Positions 1-11,121 of a stretch of 64,000 nucleotides of DNA are shown here, in pieces. The stretch comes from Ulva prolifera (Eukaryota; Chlorophyta; Ulvophyceae; Ulvales; Ulvaceae): assembly GCA_023078555.1 (NCBI GenBank), contig CM041201.1, forward strand, positions 8,439,172 to 8,503,171, in the 5' to 3' direction. Position 1 is the first letter of the stretch; every line of letters starts with the position of its first letter. The notes under the pieces were generated by a model. The model did not search any database. It had not been told where the DNA came from and saw only the letters and a program-made list of their open reading frames with translations. The position numbers and the translations under genes were made by a program.

Positions 1-1
1 T

Positions 2-1313
2 GCAGCAGCGCAAGAGGCTAGCTTGGTCTCTCATGTACAGAAAGTGCTGACGGCAGACCATGCAGCACTTGAGCATCACCTGGCTGAACCAATGTCGGCG
101 TTGCTGTGCAAGGTGCTGAACAGGTTTGCTACTCCAGGATGACTGCGTTCGCATGTGCTCAAATCTGAGAGAGATATCCACCTCAAAAACCTGCATGAAT
201 GTAGAAGAGGTTATGACCGCTGCATCATGCCAGCCAGTACCACGGGCAAAAACATTCTTCCACGAGCAGCCGCGCTACTACGATCACAGCCAATAACTGA
301 TGTGATTGCAATCTTGTCTGACACCCAGTTCAAGCGGCCCATCTATGCGGGAAATGCTATTGCCACCGTGGAGCGCATCTGCAACGCTACACCGCTGATG
401 CTGACCATCAGGCCTACCAGCTTTGAGCCAGCTCCCCAAAAATCGTCTGCAGCACCAATAGAAAGCATCCATGTTGAAGAGTTTGCGGTGGTGGAGGTAT
501 GCTGTCCGAGGCTGCACATATACCCTGCCAAATAGAACAAGCACCAGAAGTTCCAATGCCTGTGCATAAGGTTGTCATGTTAGCAGTCAGTCTGTGATTG
601 TACCTACGTATGCATATCGTTACGTTGAGCTGCTTGGTCCCAGGAACAAGCCAGCGCTGGCCTCAGTGAGTGGGTAGCAACTGAGGAGCGATCTGCAGAC
701 CGGCCAGACCTCAGCACTGCATCTGTTGTTGTTTCTGGCGGGCGTGCGCTGAAATCGGCAGAGCATTTTCATTTGATTGAGGAACTAGCAGACGAGCTTG
801 GGGGAGCAGTGGGCGCCTCGAGGGCTGCGGTTGATGCCGGCATGGTCGCAAATGATTTGCAGGTACGGCACTGATCGACAGGCTGAGCATGATATGTTAC
901 CACAAATATCATCCCCAGTTTGCCAGAGCAGTACTGAAACCCATGCCTAGATGACGTGTTGCCAACAGATGCCCCTGCTCAATTCGGTTGCAGCAGCATA
1001 GTGCAGCTGTTGTTTGAGGACACGATGTCCTGTGCAAAGTTGTGTGGAGCGAGCTGAGCCGGGGTATGTTGTACAGGTAGGACAAACTGGCAAGGTTGTC
1101 GCGCCCGACCTGTACTTTGCCATTGGGATATCAGGCGCTATTCAACACGTAGCAGGGATCAAGGACTCCAAAGTAATTGTTGCAGTCAACTCAGATGCGG
1201 AAGCTCCGATCTTTTCCGTTGCAGACGTTGGGCTTGTGGGAGACTTGTTTCAGGTGATACCAGAGCTGATAGAAGAAATCAAGAAGCGTAAGTCCAGTTC
1301 TAAGTCCAGTTGA
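2..1313 (+). CDS. ETFA: Electron transfer flavoprotein alpha subunit, 3' part (5' end outside window)
   Basis: The product is the alpha subunit of the mitochondrial ETF. This FAD carrier passes electrons from acyl-CoA and amino-acid dehydrogenases to ETF:ubiquinone oxidoreductase. Visible exons are about 2-112, about 209-496, 644-862 and 1077-1313, with the TGA stop at 1311. The second exon contains [12 protein letters not shown] and [11 protein letters not shown] of the N-terminal domain. The third contains [11 protein letters not shown]. The last contains the FAD-binding signature [20 protein letters not shown] followed by [19 protein letters not shown]. Junctions 862/1077 are phase 0. The start of the exon near 209 is uncertain. 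A short Ser/Lys tail (KRKSSSKSS) follows the usual C-terminus. The N-terminal residues and transit peptide lie upstream of the window. The next gene converges from the other strand. Confidence 0.9.
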
Positions 1314-1489
1314 GGTGCAGAATTACATACTCAGCAGAATAAAGAGTTTCTCAAACATACCATACCTGAAACACTCACCGAAGTCTATGAAATGAAAAAC
1401 AATTATCGCCTGGACTTTCCAAGTGAAAGGCCTATGTGTCCTCAATCAGGGCGCCTAGGTGAGCCTTTCGTGTATTTGCATCTCCGGTG

Positions 1490-3288
1490 TCATGCTTTTG
1501 CTTGAAACCCCCACAGCCACAGCCGCAGCCCTGCCTTCCTGTCCAGAGATGACACAAGGTGCATGTCTTGATGCGACAGAAACCTGAGCTCTTGCACGCA
1601 TGCCTTGTGGAATGGAGCGTCTGACACGACCGTGTCCGTGTGTTCCTCTTGAACGCACAGTTTGCGTCCCAATGTCGCGAAACATTGCAGCTGAGCTTGA
1701 TCTGCATGAGCTGTGGCTGATCATTCGCAAGAGTGACGCCTCAGGGCTGCCATGAAACAGTTTGTAAGCGTGAGATGGACCTGGTATGTGTTCATCAGCT
1801 TACCCTGATAGGTGCCGGAATGGCAACACTGTACAAGCGCCTGAATCTGCGCAGTCGCTTGTTAAAAAGACGGGGGGGGGGATCAATAAAGGATCACCAC
1901 TTTGCACAATGCCACATGTGTAGGAACAAATATTACAAATTGTCCACAGCTGAGCACACCTGCCAGAGTCTGTCCGTGTGTGGAATCTATAACCCATCCT
2001 GAACCTCCAGCATCCGATTCCGTGCATTTTATCGTATAAATAACTCCATCCCAGCCAGCCGCTATGACATGCTCAGCATCCACATGGACAACGCTCTGTG
2101 CAGGAAGAGATGGCAGCTTGACTTGCGTATGCTTTACAGCACATACAGCTGCAACAGACAAGCTGACCATGATGATTCCCACTGTGTCACACCTATGTGA
2201 GGCACACCCTAAGAAATGTAGGCAGAGACGCCCTAAGGCTTCACAAATGTATGCAGTGCAATCACTCACGACACCATCACAGTGTGCTGAACAGAATGCA
2301 GTGATAGGCGTGAGGGGGGTGCGCACTATCCATGGGCCCCTCGACCATGTGTACGTTCTTATCATGTCCTGCTGCAGCAAACGAGCGTCCATCTGGGGAC
2401 CAAGAAAGGCTGTTAACCCAGCAGCCGAGGTTTATACGGTAAAGCAAGTCCCCAAACTTGCGGTTTCGCTGCTTGTCCTCTGCATGCAAGAATAACCGTC
2501 CAATGTGATCCCTGCAGAGCGAGGCCCTCGCCCATTCTCCAAGATCAGACACCTGGCAGGAGGTGTATTCATACATACGCGCCGCACCGCTTGAAGACGC
2601 CCAAAAGATACGGCAATGACCGTCCGTACTACCAGTAGCCAAACATGCGTCATCTGGATGCCATGCAATGCAGCACACTGACGAATCATGTGCCTGCCGT
2701 ATGAGTTCGCCACCCCACCAATTCGTATTTCTGTTGAAGCTGCAAACACACACGTTCTTCTTCCCACTTCCTATGGCGAACTTGTCCTCGGAAGGGCTCC
2801 ATGCCACACATAAGGCTGCTCTGTGTAATTTCATCATCACCGGTTGTGGAGTCCAATCACCTGTGTGCCTGTCCTGCATGGGTCGGGCATTGTAGGCCTT
2901 AGCAGAAAATAATCCACTTTCCCGGATCCAATTTAATATAGCGCCTATGCTGTGGGGCATTCACGGGGGGCCGGGGGATATGGTACAGTAAGGCAGGCTG
3001 ACAGACCTGCTTCCACACATAGCTTGTCCTGTCATGGGAGCAAGTCACAAGGAGACCTGATGACGCCCATTGCATTGAAGACACTGCTTGGTTGTGTTCC
3101 GTTAAAGTGGCGATGAGACGGAGATCTCCGTTATTGTAGTTTTGTATTGAGACCGCAAAGATGTACACTTCAGGACTTCCATCACAGCAGGCCAGCATGG
3201 ACAAGTCCTTTGTCCATGCGTGACAAGCCATGCGCTCGTATGGGAGACAAAGGCTGCGCCAGTGATGAAGCCTTCGAGAATCTGTCAT
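1490..3288 (-). CDS. ARPC1: Arp2/3 complex subunit 1 (ARPC1/p40), WD40 protein
   Basis: This is the WD40 beta-propeller subunit of the Arp2/3 complex, which nucleates branched actin filaments. Exons in transcription order are 3288-3007, 2873-2579, 2479-2346, about 2131-1994 and 1690-1490, giving about 349 aa (family about 370). Diagnostic matches are CHAWTKD near the N-terminus, SSMQWASSGLLVTCSHDRTSYVW, and AALCVAWSPSEDKFAIGSG. These are followed by VCCIAWHPDDACLATGSTDGHCRIF, then WVNSLSWSPDGRSFAAAGHD and EHVIAAGWDG. The last exon supplies a C-terminal blade ending GLRLWLWGFQAKA. The ATG at 3288 gives about 20 residues before CHAW, a little longer than usual, so an upstream exon or a downstream start is possible. 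The 5' edge of exon 4 is also uncertain. A TGTAA-type signal on the minus strand lies at 1323-1327. Confidence 0.85.
1872..1881 (+). repeat. Poly(G) tract, 10 nt
   Basis: An uninterrupted run of ten G lies in the last intron of the ARPC1 model. It is one of several G/C homopolymers in the window. Confidence 0.9.
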
Positions 3289-3859
3289 TGGCAGCTGCTC
3301 GTATGGAGTCTGAACAAATTGATTCCTATCACCAATGGGGTCTTTGGGCAAGCCCGCACACCCTTAACGCTGCGGCGGCCGCAACATCCATGACATTGCC
3401 TCTGCTATATTCAGTGACGGGTTTGAGGACACGTGTTTGCTACAAATTCGCAATGTGATCATACCAAAATCTGCATAAGCTTCAATCGCAGAATTCGTCT
3501 TCAAGAAAGCAGACGGACCATCGAGATTCATGAGAACACAATGAATCAGCCGCTGCTGGCACAGCCGAGGCAACTGTTGTGTTGAAGCTTACAACACTGG
3601 ATGCGTCCATCAGCGCGCCTGGTGCACAGCGTCAAATCCCCGTCTGCCGCGATATCCCGCAAAAGACAGATGTGTGCATGCTCGACAGGTCCGTCAGACA
3701 GCATGTACGATCGTCTGGTTGAAACCCGACTAGTCCTTGCCGCTTACACAGTACCGTGATGTACACACCAATCGAAGACAATCTCCAGTTTCCATCTGCA
3801 TCTCTGTATTGCGCTAAGGAAGGCACTGTTCAAGCTGTTCGTAGCGGTGATCTGCCATC
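3289..3859. other. Divergent intergenic region between ARPC1 and SGT1
   Basis: About 570 bp separate the two divergent start codons. No convincing coding exon, RNA gene or repeat is visible. It should hold both promoters and 5' leaders, and possibly an upstream ARPC1 exon. Confidence 0.5.
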
Positions 3860-5689
3860 ATGACTGACTCCTCTGCTTCTGATCGAGCGAAACAAGCGCA
3901 CGAGGCATACAAAAGTGGTGATTTTGCTGCTTGCCAGGCAAAGTGTACTGAGGTGAGCTATCGCAGCTGTCGCCCATTCCGGTATCTGTTTCCAGACGCT
4001 TCGCACAACACTGCACTTGTGACGGTTCATACAGGCCATTAAAACCGCAAAATCCACAACTCTCAGCATCATCAAGTTGCTACGAGCTTGCGCTTTCTAT
4101 CGGCTTGGGAAGTTCTCACGAGCTCTGAGCGATTGTTCCGAAGTAGCAGGCCAGGCTGATAAGGGAGTGGCCAGCCCCGCGAAACAGCTCAAAGGGTGCA
4201 GCTCCTTACCGCATGCATCACACTCGTCATGAAAGGTGACTATCAGTACACCTGCTTATGTCGTATGCGCTTTCCTGCAGAGAGTGCTTCCTACGAGACA
4301 ACGATCCGGAAGCAGCACTAGAAGCATTCCAAGCAGCTCAAGGTGAAAATGCCGCACTGAAAGCTGGCGCAATAGAGGCATTCATTGCGGCTGCAGGGTC
4401 AGAGGATGCAAGTGCGCCGCTGGCATTGTCTCCACATCAAAGCACCGCTCATATTGCCAGCATGAGTGGTCGAATACTGCGGTACTCTGGTGTACAGGTT
4501 TGGATTTTTCGAGCCTGGAAGAATACTCAGTGGCGAGCTGCACTGACTTGTTGATGGATATGTTGGAGCCCAAGACCAAGAAGCCGAGTGTTCACGAAAT
4601 TTCACAGCGGGTTGACCAGGCCATGGCAAGGCCGGGCCCGTCAGTGCGAGCGGAGGATGTATCACAAGCACCTTTCGCCGGAAACATCGACTTGATTGCC
4701 CCGACAAAGTACAGGTGAGATTGAAAGCGTGAATGAAATTCATAGGACGTATGATGTTTATGTGGTCCGTCTATGGACGGTCCGTCACGCACATGCAATG
4801 TGCGGCAAGATGTGTAGCAAAGGTTGGAATGAATTACAGGATGCAATTCAATCAGAACGGTCCTAATGTCGAAGTTCAAGTGTTTGTGAAGCATCTGAAC
4901 AAGAAACGGGAACGGGTCACTGTGGACATTCAGGAGAAGGCGCTCCGAGTTGAAATCAAGAACGATGATGTATCAGAAGTCGAATACTTGCTGGAAGAGG
5001 AGCTATACCAACCGATCAATGTGACTGAGAGTAAGTGGGACGTTTGGGCCACACAAGTAAATATCAAACTGCGGAAAGGGGACCCTTCAATCGTTTGGCC
5101 TTCACTGGCTCACACTGACACACCGGTATGAGCTGTATGCTTGTGGCCATGCGTAGCAACTGTGCATTGCACCAGCAGCGCATCGAAAGCATCAGAAAGT
5201 CCCGATGGATTGGTAAGTTGTAGGCAGTTCAAGGAGGCGCATCTATTGTGGACGTGACCGCAGCGCCCCCAACCTCGTATCCTTCATCTCACCGGAAAGC
5301 ACAGCATGACTGGAATAAATTAGAAGCTGACGTCAAGGCCGAAGAAAAGGATGAAAAACTGGATGGTGATGCTGGCTTGCAAAAGTTTTTCAGTCAGCTC
5401 TATTCAGGAGCGGACGAAGACACGCGGCGTGCTATGAACAAATCATTCCAGGTATGCACACTTCGTGTCTCATAGGTGGACCAGATCGGTGGCATTAGGA
5501 TGTACAGTAGTCATTACTTATTTTATCAATTCACATTTCCAGAATCATGTGCACATTGCATCACCTCTGTGGCTGGTACTGCAGGAGTCGGGCGGTACGT
5601 CATTGTCAACAAACTGGAAGGATGTAGCCAAGCAAGACTTCGAATGCAAGCCTCCAGATGGGGTGAAGGTCAAGAAATTCGAACAATAG
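3860..5689 (+). CDS. SGT1: SGT1 co-chaperone (TPR-CS-SGS)
   Basis: SGT1 works with HSP90 and SKP1/CUL1 ubiquitin ligases in SCF assembly, kinetochore function and (in plants) immune-receptor maturation. There are seven exons: 3860-3952, 4035-4195, 4281-4411, 4498-4714, 4840-5125, 5224-5451 and 5585-5689. They sum to 1128 nt (375 aa) with all phases matching. An N-terminal TPR region (AKQAHEAYKSGDFAACQAKCTE, then AALEAFQAAQGENAALKAG) is followed by the CS domain (KYRMQFNQNGPNVEVQVFV to INIKLRK-type end). The C-terminal SGS domain contains NKSFQESGG, STNWKDVA and PPDGVKVKKFE. The start is ATG in gccatcATGA. TGTAA lies 76 nt after the stop. A CUL1-like gene, a functional partner, is present 20 kb downstream. 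Confidence 0.93.
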
Positions 5690-5764
5690 GATCAGCTCAT
5701 GATTGGTTTTCTATATATGCTGATATGACCCTGCTTACGATGGTGTGTGTGGGCTGTCACAATC

Positions 5765-5769
5765 TGTAA
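5765..5769 (+). terminator. TGTAA polyadenylation signal of SGT1
   Basis: TGTAA lies 76 nt downstream of the SGT1 stop, at the distance expected for the chlorophyte poly(A) signal. The assignment is by motif and position only. Confidence 0.5.
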
Positions 5770-5791
5770 TAAGCCAAGTTAATTTATGGTG

Positions 5792-7288
5792 TTACTGCAA
5801 GACATGCATGCCGGACTTCCTCCTAGATTTCAGGTCTGCTTGGACAATTCCAGTTTGGTCGCTAGACGAAGCTTTCGAGGTGCACTGTGTGGATATGTAG
5901 GTTCCTCGATTAGGGCTGTGTTGCCCGTGGCAGGTGAGCTGGAGAGTCTCTAGCAGCTGGCGGATCCGATGTGACTTGGATCCGCTAAATGACTTTGATA
6001 GGGTTACGTCTCGTACTGCGCTGAAAAGAGATTCCATGTCCTCCTGCACAATGTTTTGACTGCTTGTTTGTTTTTGAAACGCACTGTGCGAGGCTTCTGT
6101 GTTAAGGTGATTTTCACCGAGAATCATAATTCTTACCCTCGATTTCAGCTCAGCCCGTAGCCACTGCTCTGATGCTTTACGGACTTTCCGTTCAGCAATC
6201 AGCTTTTTCTTGAGAATGTGGCATGATACCTCCTGCGACCAAAGTTTTGTTATGTCCGCTTGCCAAAAAGCTAGCATGATGAAACGTGAGCACGTACCAA
6301 GTCTTCAATTTCGCGATTCGCCGCTGCACATTTAACCTGAAGCTCATCTTTCAATGTGGCAGTACATGCCAATCTCTCCTCAGCTTGTGCAAGGGCATGA
6401 TGCTGATCTCTGCATCGTTGAAAGAGCTGCTCCTGTAAGAAAGTTCCCAATCTTGTGATCTGGTCATGTCACCACTAAAAGTTATCAGGGTTGCCTTGAG
6501 GTAAGCTCGTGCCTTCTCACCACGCAGGTGTATGAGGGCACTCTGGGATTCTTGAACTATTGCATGGAGCTCCGAATTCTGTTGTACATGAACAGATTGA
6601 ACATTGTCGAGTTGAGCCTGGAGCTTATTCTTCTGTACAGCTGCTTCGGATTGTGCAGCATCACACTGTCCCAATTTGGCATGCATTCGCTCCATCTGCA
6701 TTCGTTTCTATTGCAGCGTATCTCAACACGATCAAGAAACAGCACGTATGAAAGCATGACTGCTATGCATCTTACCTGTGACTCCCTGCAGTGTACAGTG
6801 TCCTGAAGCTGGCGAATGCGGCCTTCCAAGGATCGCTTTGTGCTGGACAGGTTCTCACGCAATTCATCAATGGCCTGATCTTTCGCTGATATAACTTTCC
6901 TAAGCTCTGAGAGCTCAACGTCACGATGTGATGCGACCAAGCGGTGAACATGCTCAGTGTGACGCAAAGCATCATCAACCTTCTCATCAGCAAGATCAAT
7001 GGCATACGAAAGGCGATGAACCCCCTTCTGCAAAATAATAATAATAAACATATTAGCCTGTCAATAGCGGAATGCTGCGTCGCAGGCATCAGATCATGCA
7101 GCCAGCGCGCCCATTACCTGAGTTCCCTGAAGGACCGAGTCGTATAGAGGCTCTGCTGCGTGTGGCAGTTCGCTGGACTCACCAGCCTGAGGGCTTGCGA
7201 GTGTACCATGAGATTGCATGTTCCAGCCAGGGCCAGGTGCTAGCATGTGTCGCAGGCTGCTCAGCTCTGACCGCACATCATCGGTCAT
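5792..7288 (-). CDS. Coiled-coil protein of unknown function, 399 aa
   Basis: I do not recognise the family. Modelled exons in transcription order are 7288-7118, 7027-6776, 6695-6495, 6432-6298 and 6232-5792 (1200 nt). Every junction is phase 0. The central exons are strongly heptad-like (for example DQAIDELRENLSSTKRSLE, QKNKLQAQLDNVQSVHVQQ and AEERLACTATLKDELQ). A basic helix, KKKLIAERKVRKASEQWL, follows. The last about 110 residues are Ser-rich and non-coiled. Exon 3 has no usable GT donor in the required phase; AAG|GCAACC gives a GC-AG intron. The ATG at 7288 is the first in frame after a short open stretch, so a further upstream exon is possible. The composition would suit a ciliary or centrosomal coiled-coil protein, but nothing proves that. 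Confidence 0.7.
7028..7050. repeat. AAT microsatellite in an intron
   Basis: An (AAT)4-like run sits beside the acceptor of intron 1 of the coiled-coil gene. On the coding strand it forms an A/T-rich tract preceding the CAG acceptor. Confidence 0.6.
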
Positions 7289-7853
7289 TTCGGGCTGGAT
7301 TGCAGATGGACGATGTCCCTTAGGAGACGCTGACTACATATGCAAGCTTTCGGCTCTCTTCTGCTTTACCCGGACACCCCCTGACCGTGTACACCCAGAG
7401 TCCTATCAAAACGGCAATACAAACACTTTGAATCGGTGGGGCCGATTCTGTTGCACAGACGCCAAGGCCATTAACTGAGAGTGGACAGCAAGCGATGTGT
7501 CAGCTGTGAATTTTGAGAATGGACTGAAGTACCTACAAGATGCCGTCGAGCAACCACTTGAAGCCGTACACATTCGGATATCCATGTGATGATGGCTTCA
7601 GGTGCGACGGGTCCGTTGGCCCGGCGCCACGTGCATGTCCGAATAGCCAAAGACAGCACGCAGGCAGTCTGCATGAATCCTAGCATACATATCGAATTCG
7701 ATCGCTACGTAGCATCTACTGTCAGCTGTTACGTGTTCAGATAGGACTGCACACTTACACCCGTCGTGCCAACGAACGACACAGCCACGCTTTTGGTCGC
7801 TGCTCCCTACACATTTCGTTGCTGAGCTCAGGCTTATTCATCTTTCTATCGCC
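7289..7853. other. Intergenic region, 565 bp
   Basis: This separates the divergent starts of the coiled-coil gene (-) and the 99-aa orphan (+). A possible 5' exon of the coiled-coil gene may lie here, since reading stays open just upstream of its ATG. Nothing else is recognised. Confidence 0.4.
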
Positions 7854-8153
7854 ATGGGTTTCTTTGGCCTAGGAGGATCTAAGAAGGATGACGCTACAAA
7901 GTCCGTCCAGCGCAGTATGGACTCTGTCGCAGTGGCAAAGAAACGGATGAACAAAACCAAATCTCAGCGTGACGCTGAGGAGGCGCAGTGGGCTGCTGAT
8001 GAAGCTGAGCTGGCCGCACTCGAGCAAGCAGAGGGCAGTACGTCTGAGGCGATGCCATCCAAAATGGCTACGTACAATCCAAGTGCTAGTCCGAACAAGC
8101 CCGCGGTCAAGAGTGCAATGAAGAAGGCGTCGAAGTTCGACGCGGACGCATAG
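7854..8153 (+). CDS. Small lysine- and acid-rich orphan protein, 99 aa, single exon
   Basis: An intact intronless ORF sits in a good start context (tatcgccATGG). The N-terminus MGFFGLGGSKKDD has Gly at position 2, followed by a hydrophobic patch and then lysines. This is compatible with N-myristoylation or membrane apposition, although Leu at position 6 is not ideal for the myristoyl signal. The middle is a charged helix (QRDAEEAQWAADEAELAALE). The C-terminus is Pro/Ser/Lys-rich with KSAMKKASKFDADA. Composition and codon use look coding. I do not recognise a family and no function is assigned. About 170 bp of AT-richer 3' sequence with an A8 run follows the stop. Confidence 0.6.
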   Translation: MGFFGLGGSKKDDATKSVQRSMDSVAVAKKRMNKTKSQRDAEEAQWAADEAELAALEQAEGSTSEAMPSKMATYNPSASPNKPAVKSAMKKASKFDADA

Positions 8154-8392
8154 TTCAGAGTGCGTCCGAAAGTGCTTGGGTGTCAGTTCGGTGTCGTTGG
8201 TGCAGCCGCATTGTTGATACGATACGCAATGCGAAGCTCGTTCGACTGAGAATTCGATATTAGGCTCGTGTTGGAATCAGGAGGATTTCTTGTATGTGAA
8301 AAAAAATATACTTGATTTCAGAAGGTACCCAGATTGTGCTACGAAGACAGGACGTACGCTGGAGACCCGCGCCAGACGTGTCGTTGGACTCT

Positions 8393-8905
8393 TTACACCA
8401 TGATGAATGAACACTGAAGGGTCTGCTTAATATAGGTGGTATCTCGTGGAGCGGACAATATGTTACGCAGCGAAGGGTGCTTGGCCACGGAATTCCGGCT
8501 TGGAGTACTTGCCCTCCGATTCTTACAGTTCTTCATTTGTGTCAGTCGGTCAATCACGTTCGGCTCAACATGGATCGCAAGTGTCAACAACAGCGCCATC
8601 GTAACCAACATCAAGAGGCCCAGTTCCATGGCACACAGCTTTGTGACTGTTGGAGTACTTGGTCTTGCAGACACAGACAAGAACAAGTCATCAGCTGGAT
8701 CTTCAGTGATTTGGGTCGACCATGGGATGAGAGACAAGTCAGCCATAACTCGGCCACCCAGTCTTGCGAGATCATGCTGATTGCGTCTGTGCCTGAAGGC
8801 TGATGTAACACAAAAGCGAATTGCTGAAGGTCTATATGTCTCCGGCAGACAAGTTGTATTCATGCCGTACGAGCTGGTACCTGCAGCACGTTCCTTGCTG
8901 TACAA
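8393..8905 (-). CDS. Possible small single-pass membrane protein (exon structure unresolved)
   Basis: An open frame of up to 170 codons contains one clear hydrophobic segment, MELGLLMLVTMALLLTLAIHV, at about residues 92-112. It is preceded by an acidic Pro/Ser/Thr stretch and followed by a basic Arg/Lys/Ser-rich tail. That is a plausible topology, but no family is recognised. The upstream part reads less like protein, so a splice acceptor may lie near 8800 with further exons to the right. It is convergent with the 99-aa orphan. Confidence 0.35.
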   Translation of the reverse strand: MYSKERAAGTSSYGMNTTCLPETYRPSAIRFCVTSAFRHRRNQHDLARLGGRVMADLSLIPWSTQITEDPADDLFLSVSARPSTPTVTKLCAMELGLLMLVTMALLLTLAIHVEPNVIDRLTQMKNCKNRRASTPSRNSVAKHPSLRNILSAPRDTTYIKQTLQCSFIMV

Positions 8906-10493
8906 AGTTTTCTGCGGGGAAACGGCAGGGCATCAACCTGGATGCTATGGATTTATTAATCTGCCGTGCATGATGCGGCAGCATGTTGAGCAGGTATGGC
9001 AGCGGCCCTTGCTCACATATTGTGCCGATGATTGACGGCCCGCCTACGCATCACTGCAGAAATATGCATCTCGAGGGAGAAATATTGGAACATTCGATCT
9101 CCATACATAGCACACATGTGAACAACAGAATACAAGCAATGGCATCATTGTGGCTTATAAATTCTGATATTGTTGACAGACCTGCAGTCAGCCCACCTAT
9201 ACATTGTCCCAGTATGGCACACCAGAGCATGCTGCTCGTTGATGAAATTCACAAGCAAACGGTGAAGATCAGCCGAGCCGGGATTTTGCATGAGCCTGTT
9301 GTTGCGATGCTCCCTGCATCATTACGCATGAGTCTCCACACTGTCCATGTCACATAATTCATGAGATCGACTTGCTAGTCCAACGATCTGTTTATGTGCT
9401 TGCCTGTGGCGCTGCCCATACCCCAGGCCTACTAGAACCCTGTTCCTGGCATACCAAGAGGCCGGCCTGAATTCAAAGTCCACCGGCCCCCCCCTCGGTG
9501 TAGGTGAGCATTCCAAGTCTTGCCCACCTCTGCTGCAGGAGATGCCTGTCTCCCGCACACATCCTTCTTGAAGCTGAACAGCTTCCGTGGACCTTCTTGC
9601 CTGCATGTGTTACGGCTGAGCGCCCATGCGATGCAGCTGGATCCCAGCCTGGCCAGGGCCCGATCAGATTCAACACCAACATGCTTCTTTGTTCTTACAG
9701 AACCAGATGGGCATCAGTCAAGAGAGGAGGAGTGTCACATGCGCTGTGAATGTAGACGACGTCGGTGATTCTGATAGGAGTGATTGCAAGGGCCTAGTGA
9801 TGACATTCACTTGCTGTTGCAGGCGCCTAGTGGTGGCGTTCAGATGGAAGCTTTGTTCAGGACTGCTGCTCGGCATGTTGGCAGCACGGTTGCCCGAGTC
9901 CGTCAGCCTTCGCTGCACAGCACCTCTCCTCACAAACTCCACTACAGATGATGACATGGGTATGGCTATGCAAACAGTACTCATGACACACAGAACTCAT
10001 GAGACACAGTACTCATGACGTACGTACGACCATGCACACAGACGTACATACCGGTCAATCCACGTGGCTTGCCCAACAATTCTCTCCATATCAATTGACA
10101 TGTCCGAATGACCACATTCGGCATATGTGGTCCCGTTAATTCGGAGTTGTCAATGTCCAATAGGATACGGTTCAGTAAATTCAGATTTACTGTACTTTAC
10201 AAGTTCATGTCGCAACGACTCTGTCGTCGTTCATACTATGCATGCGATATGCCATTTAGATGTCACTAGACTAATCCTATGGCTCATATGCTGGCTCAGA
10301 CCCACCGCTGCGTGGCATGTGCTGTACGGCAAGCCATTGCACTGATCACCATGAACAGCTGTGTGCCTACATGTAGTGCGGCTGCAAACAGGCAGTCCTG
10401 ATTCTGAGTTGCGGTGTTTCGTTGCGCTGTTCCGGCGCGATGCCTGCGATGGTACCTGCCTCTCAGACTCGGCACTTGCAGTTGGTGTGTTGC
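8906..10493. other. Intergenic stretch without a convincing gene
   Basis: Scattered short ORFs occur on both strands without family resemblance or coherent splicing. There is a C8 run near 9487. An imperfect tandem motif around actcatgaGACACAG lies near 9980-10018. No RNA gene was recognised. Confidence 0.4.
9975..10018 (+). repeat. Short imperfect tandem repeat
   Basis: The motif a(g)tactcatgac / actcatgagacacag recurs three times in about 44 bp, followed by an alternating acgtacgtacg stretch. Confidence 0.5.
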
Positions 10494-10505
10494 AACACAC
10501 AGCCA
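10494..10505 (+). repeat. Left target-site duplication of element A
   Basis: aacacacagcca occurs immediately left of the element and again immediately right of it (11122-11133). Confidence 0.65.
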
Positions 10506-11121
10506 ACCTCACGCCGCTCACGGGCCACCCGGCCTGAGCGGCGGCCTATCCTACCCTGGCTGCCGGCTTTGAGGTGGTCGCTGTTGCCCGCACGGCCCCG
10601 CCCGCTTGGCGGCGGTGACGGCGCTTGCTGTGCCGCTCGCCGAGACGGCCGGCCTCACTCTCGGCATGCCGCGGCGCGGGCGCCGGCGTGGTGACCCCTA
10701 AGCTTGCTGCCCGCCGCAAGGGTGGTGTGGGGAGAGAGGGTTGGGATGTGGGGGCGCAGGTCTGGGTATGCGGGTATGGGGGGCAGTGTCGGTGCGGGGG
10801 CCTGGTGAGGGTCGCGGTGGGTTTCGCTGGGGGAGGCTGGGGCCTCCCGGGGGTCGTTATAGGTGGCATTGTGTGGCTGGCTGTGCACCTTTGGCTGCGT
10901 GTGCCTCAGGGGTGATGGTGCCGAGCCGTGGGGCGCGGGTGCGTATGGGTGTGGGTGTGCGTGGGTGGCTGTGGGTCTGGGCGCCTGTGTGTGTATGGCT
11001 ATTGCCGGGGATGGGTGCTGGAGTGTCCAGCGGTATAGGCGTGCTGATCTGTTCTGGTGGTTGCGTGGGTGTTTGTGCTTGTGCCCTGCGGTGCTACCTG
11101 CCCCTCTAGCGTTGTCCTTGT
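10506..11121 (+). mobile_element. GT-skewed dispersed repeat, copy A (5'-truncated, SINE-like)
   Basis: A 616-bp element is nearly free of A and C runs on the plus strand and very rich in G and T. It is bounded by a 12-bp direct repeat, aacacacagcca, at 10494-10505 and 11122-11133. This looks like a target-site duplication. It is homologous along its length to 53770-54452, starting exactly at acctcacgccgctcacgg and ending at ttgtccttgta. It lacks the first about 94 bp of that copy, as expected for incomplete reverse transcription. Shared landmarks are a hairpin (CCGCTCA/TGAGCGG, 10514-10541), a second hairpin (GGGAGGC/GCCTCCC, 10831-10848), tttggctgc, tgcgtgggtgttt and gcggtgctacctg. The minus strand carries a Pro/Thr-rich open frame, probably a by-product of composition. 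No reverse transcriptase or transposase is present. Confidence 0.7.

Noticed and set aside
6121..6162. Possible 40-nt intron (GTAAGA...ACACAG) in the last exon of the 399-aa coiled-coil gene
   Set aside because: It is too short for this genome's introns, and removing it shifts the frame and breaks the C-terminal reading, which is open when it is kept.
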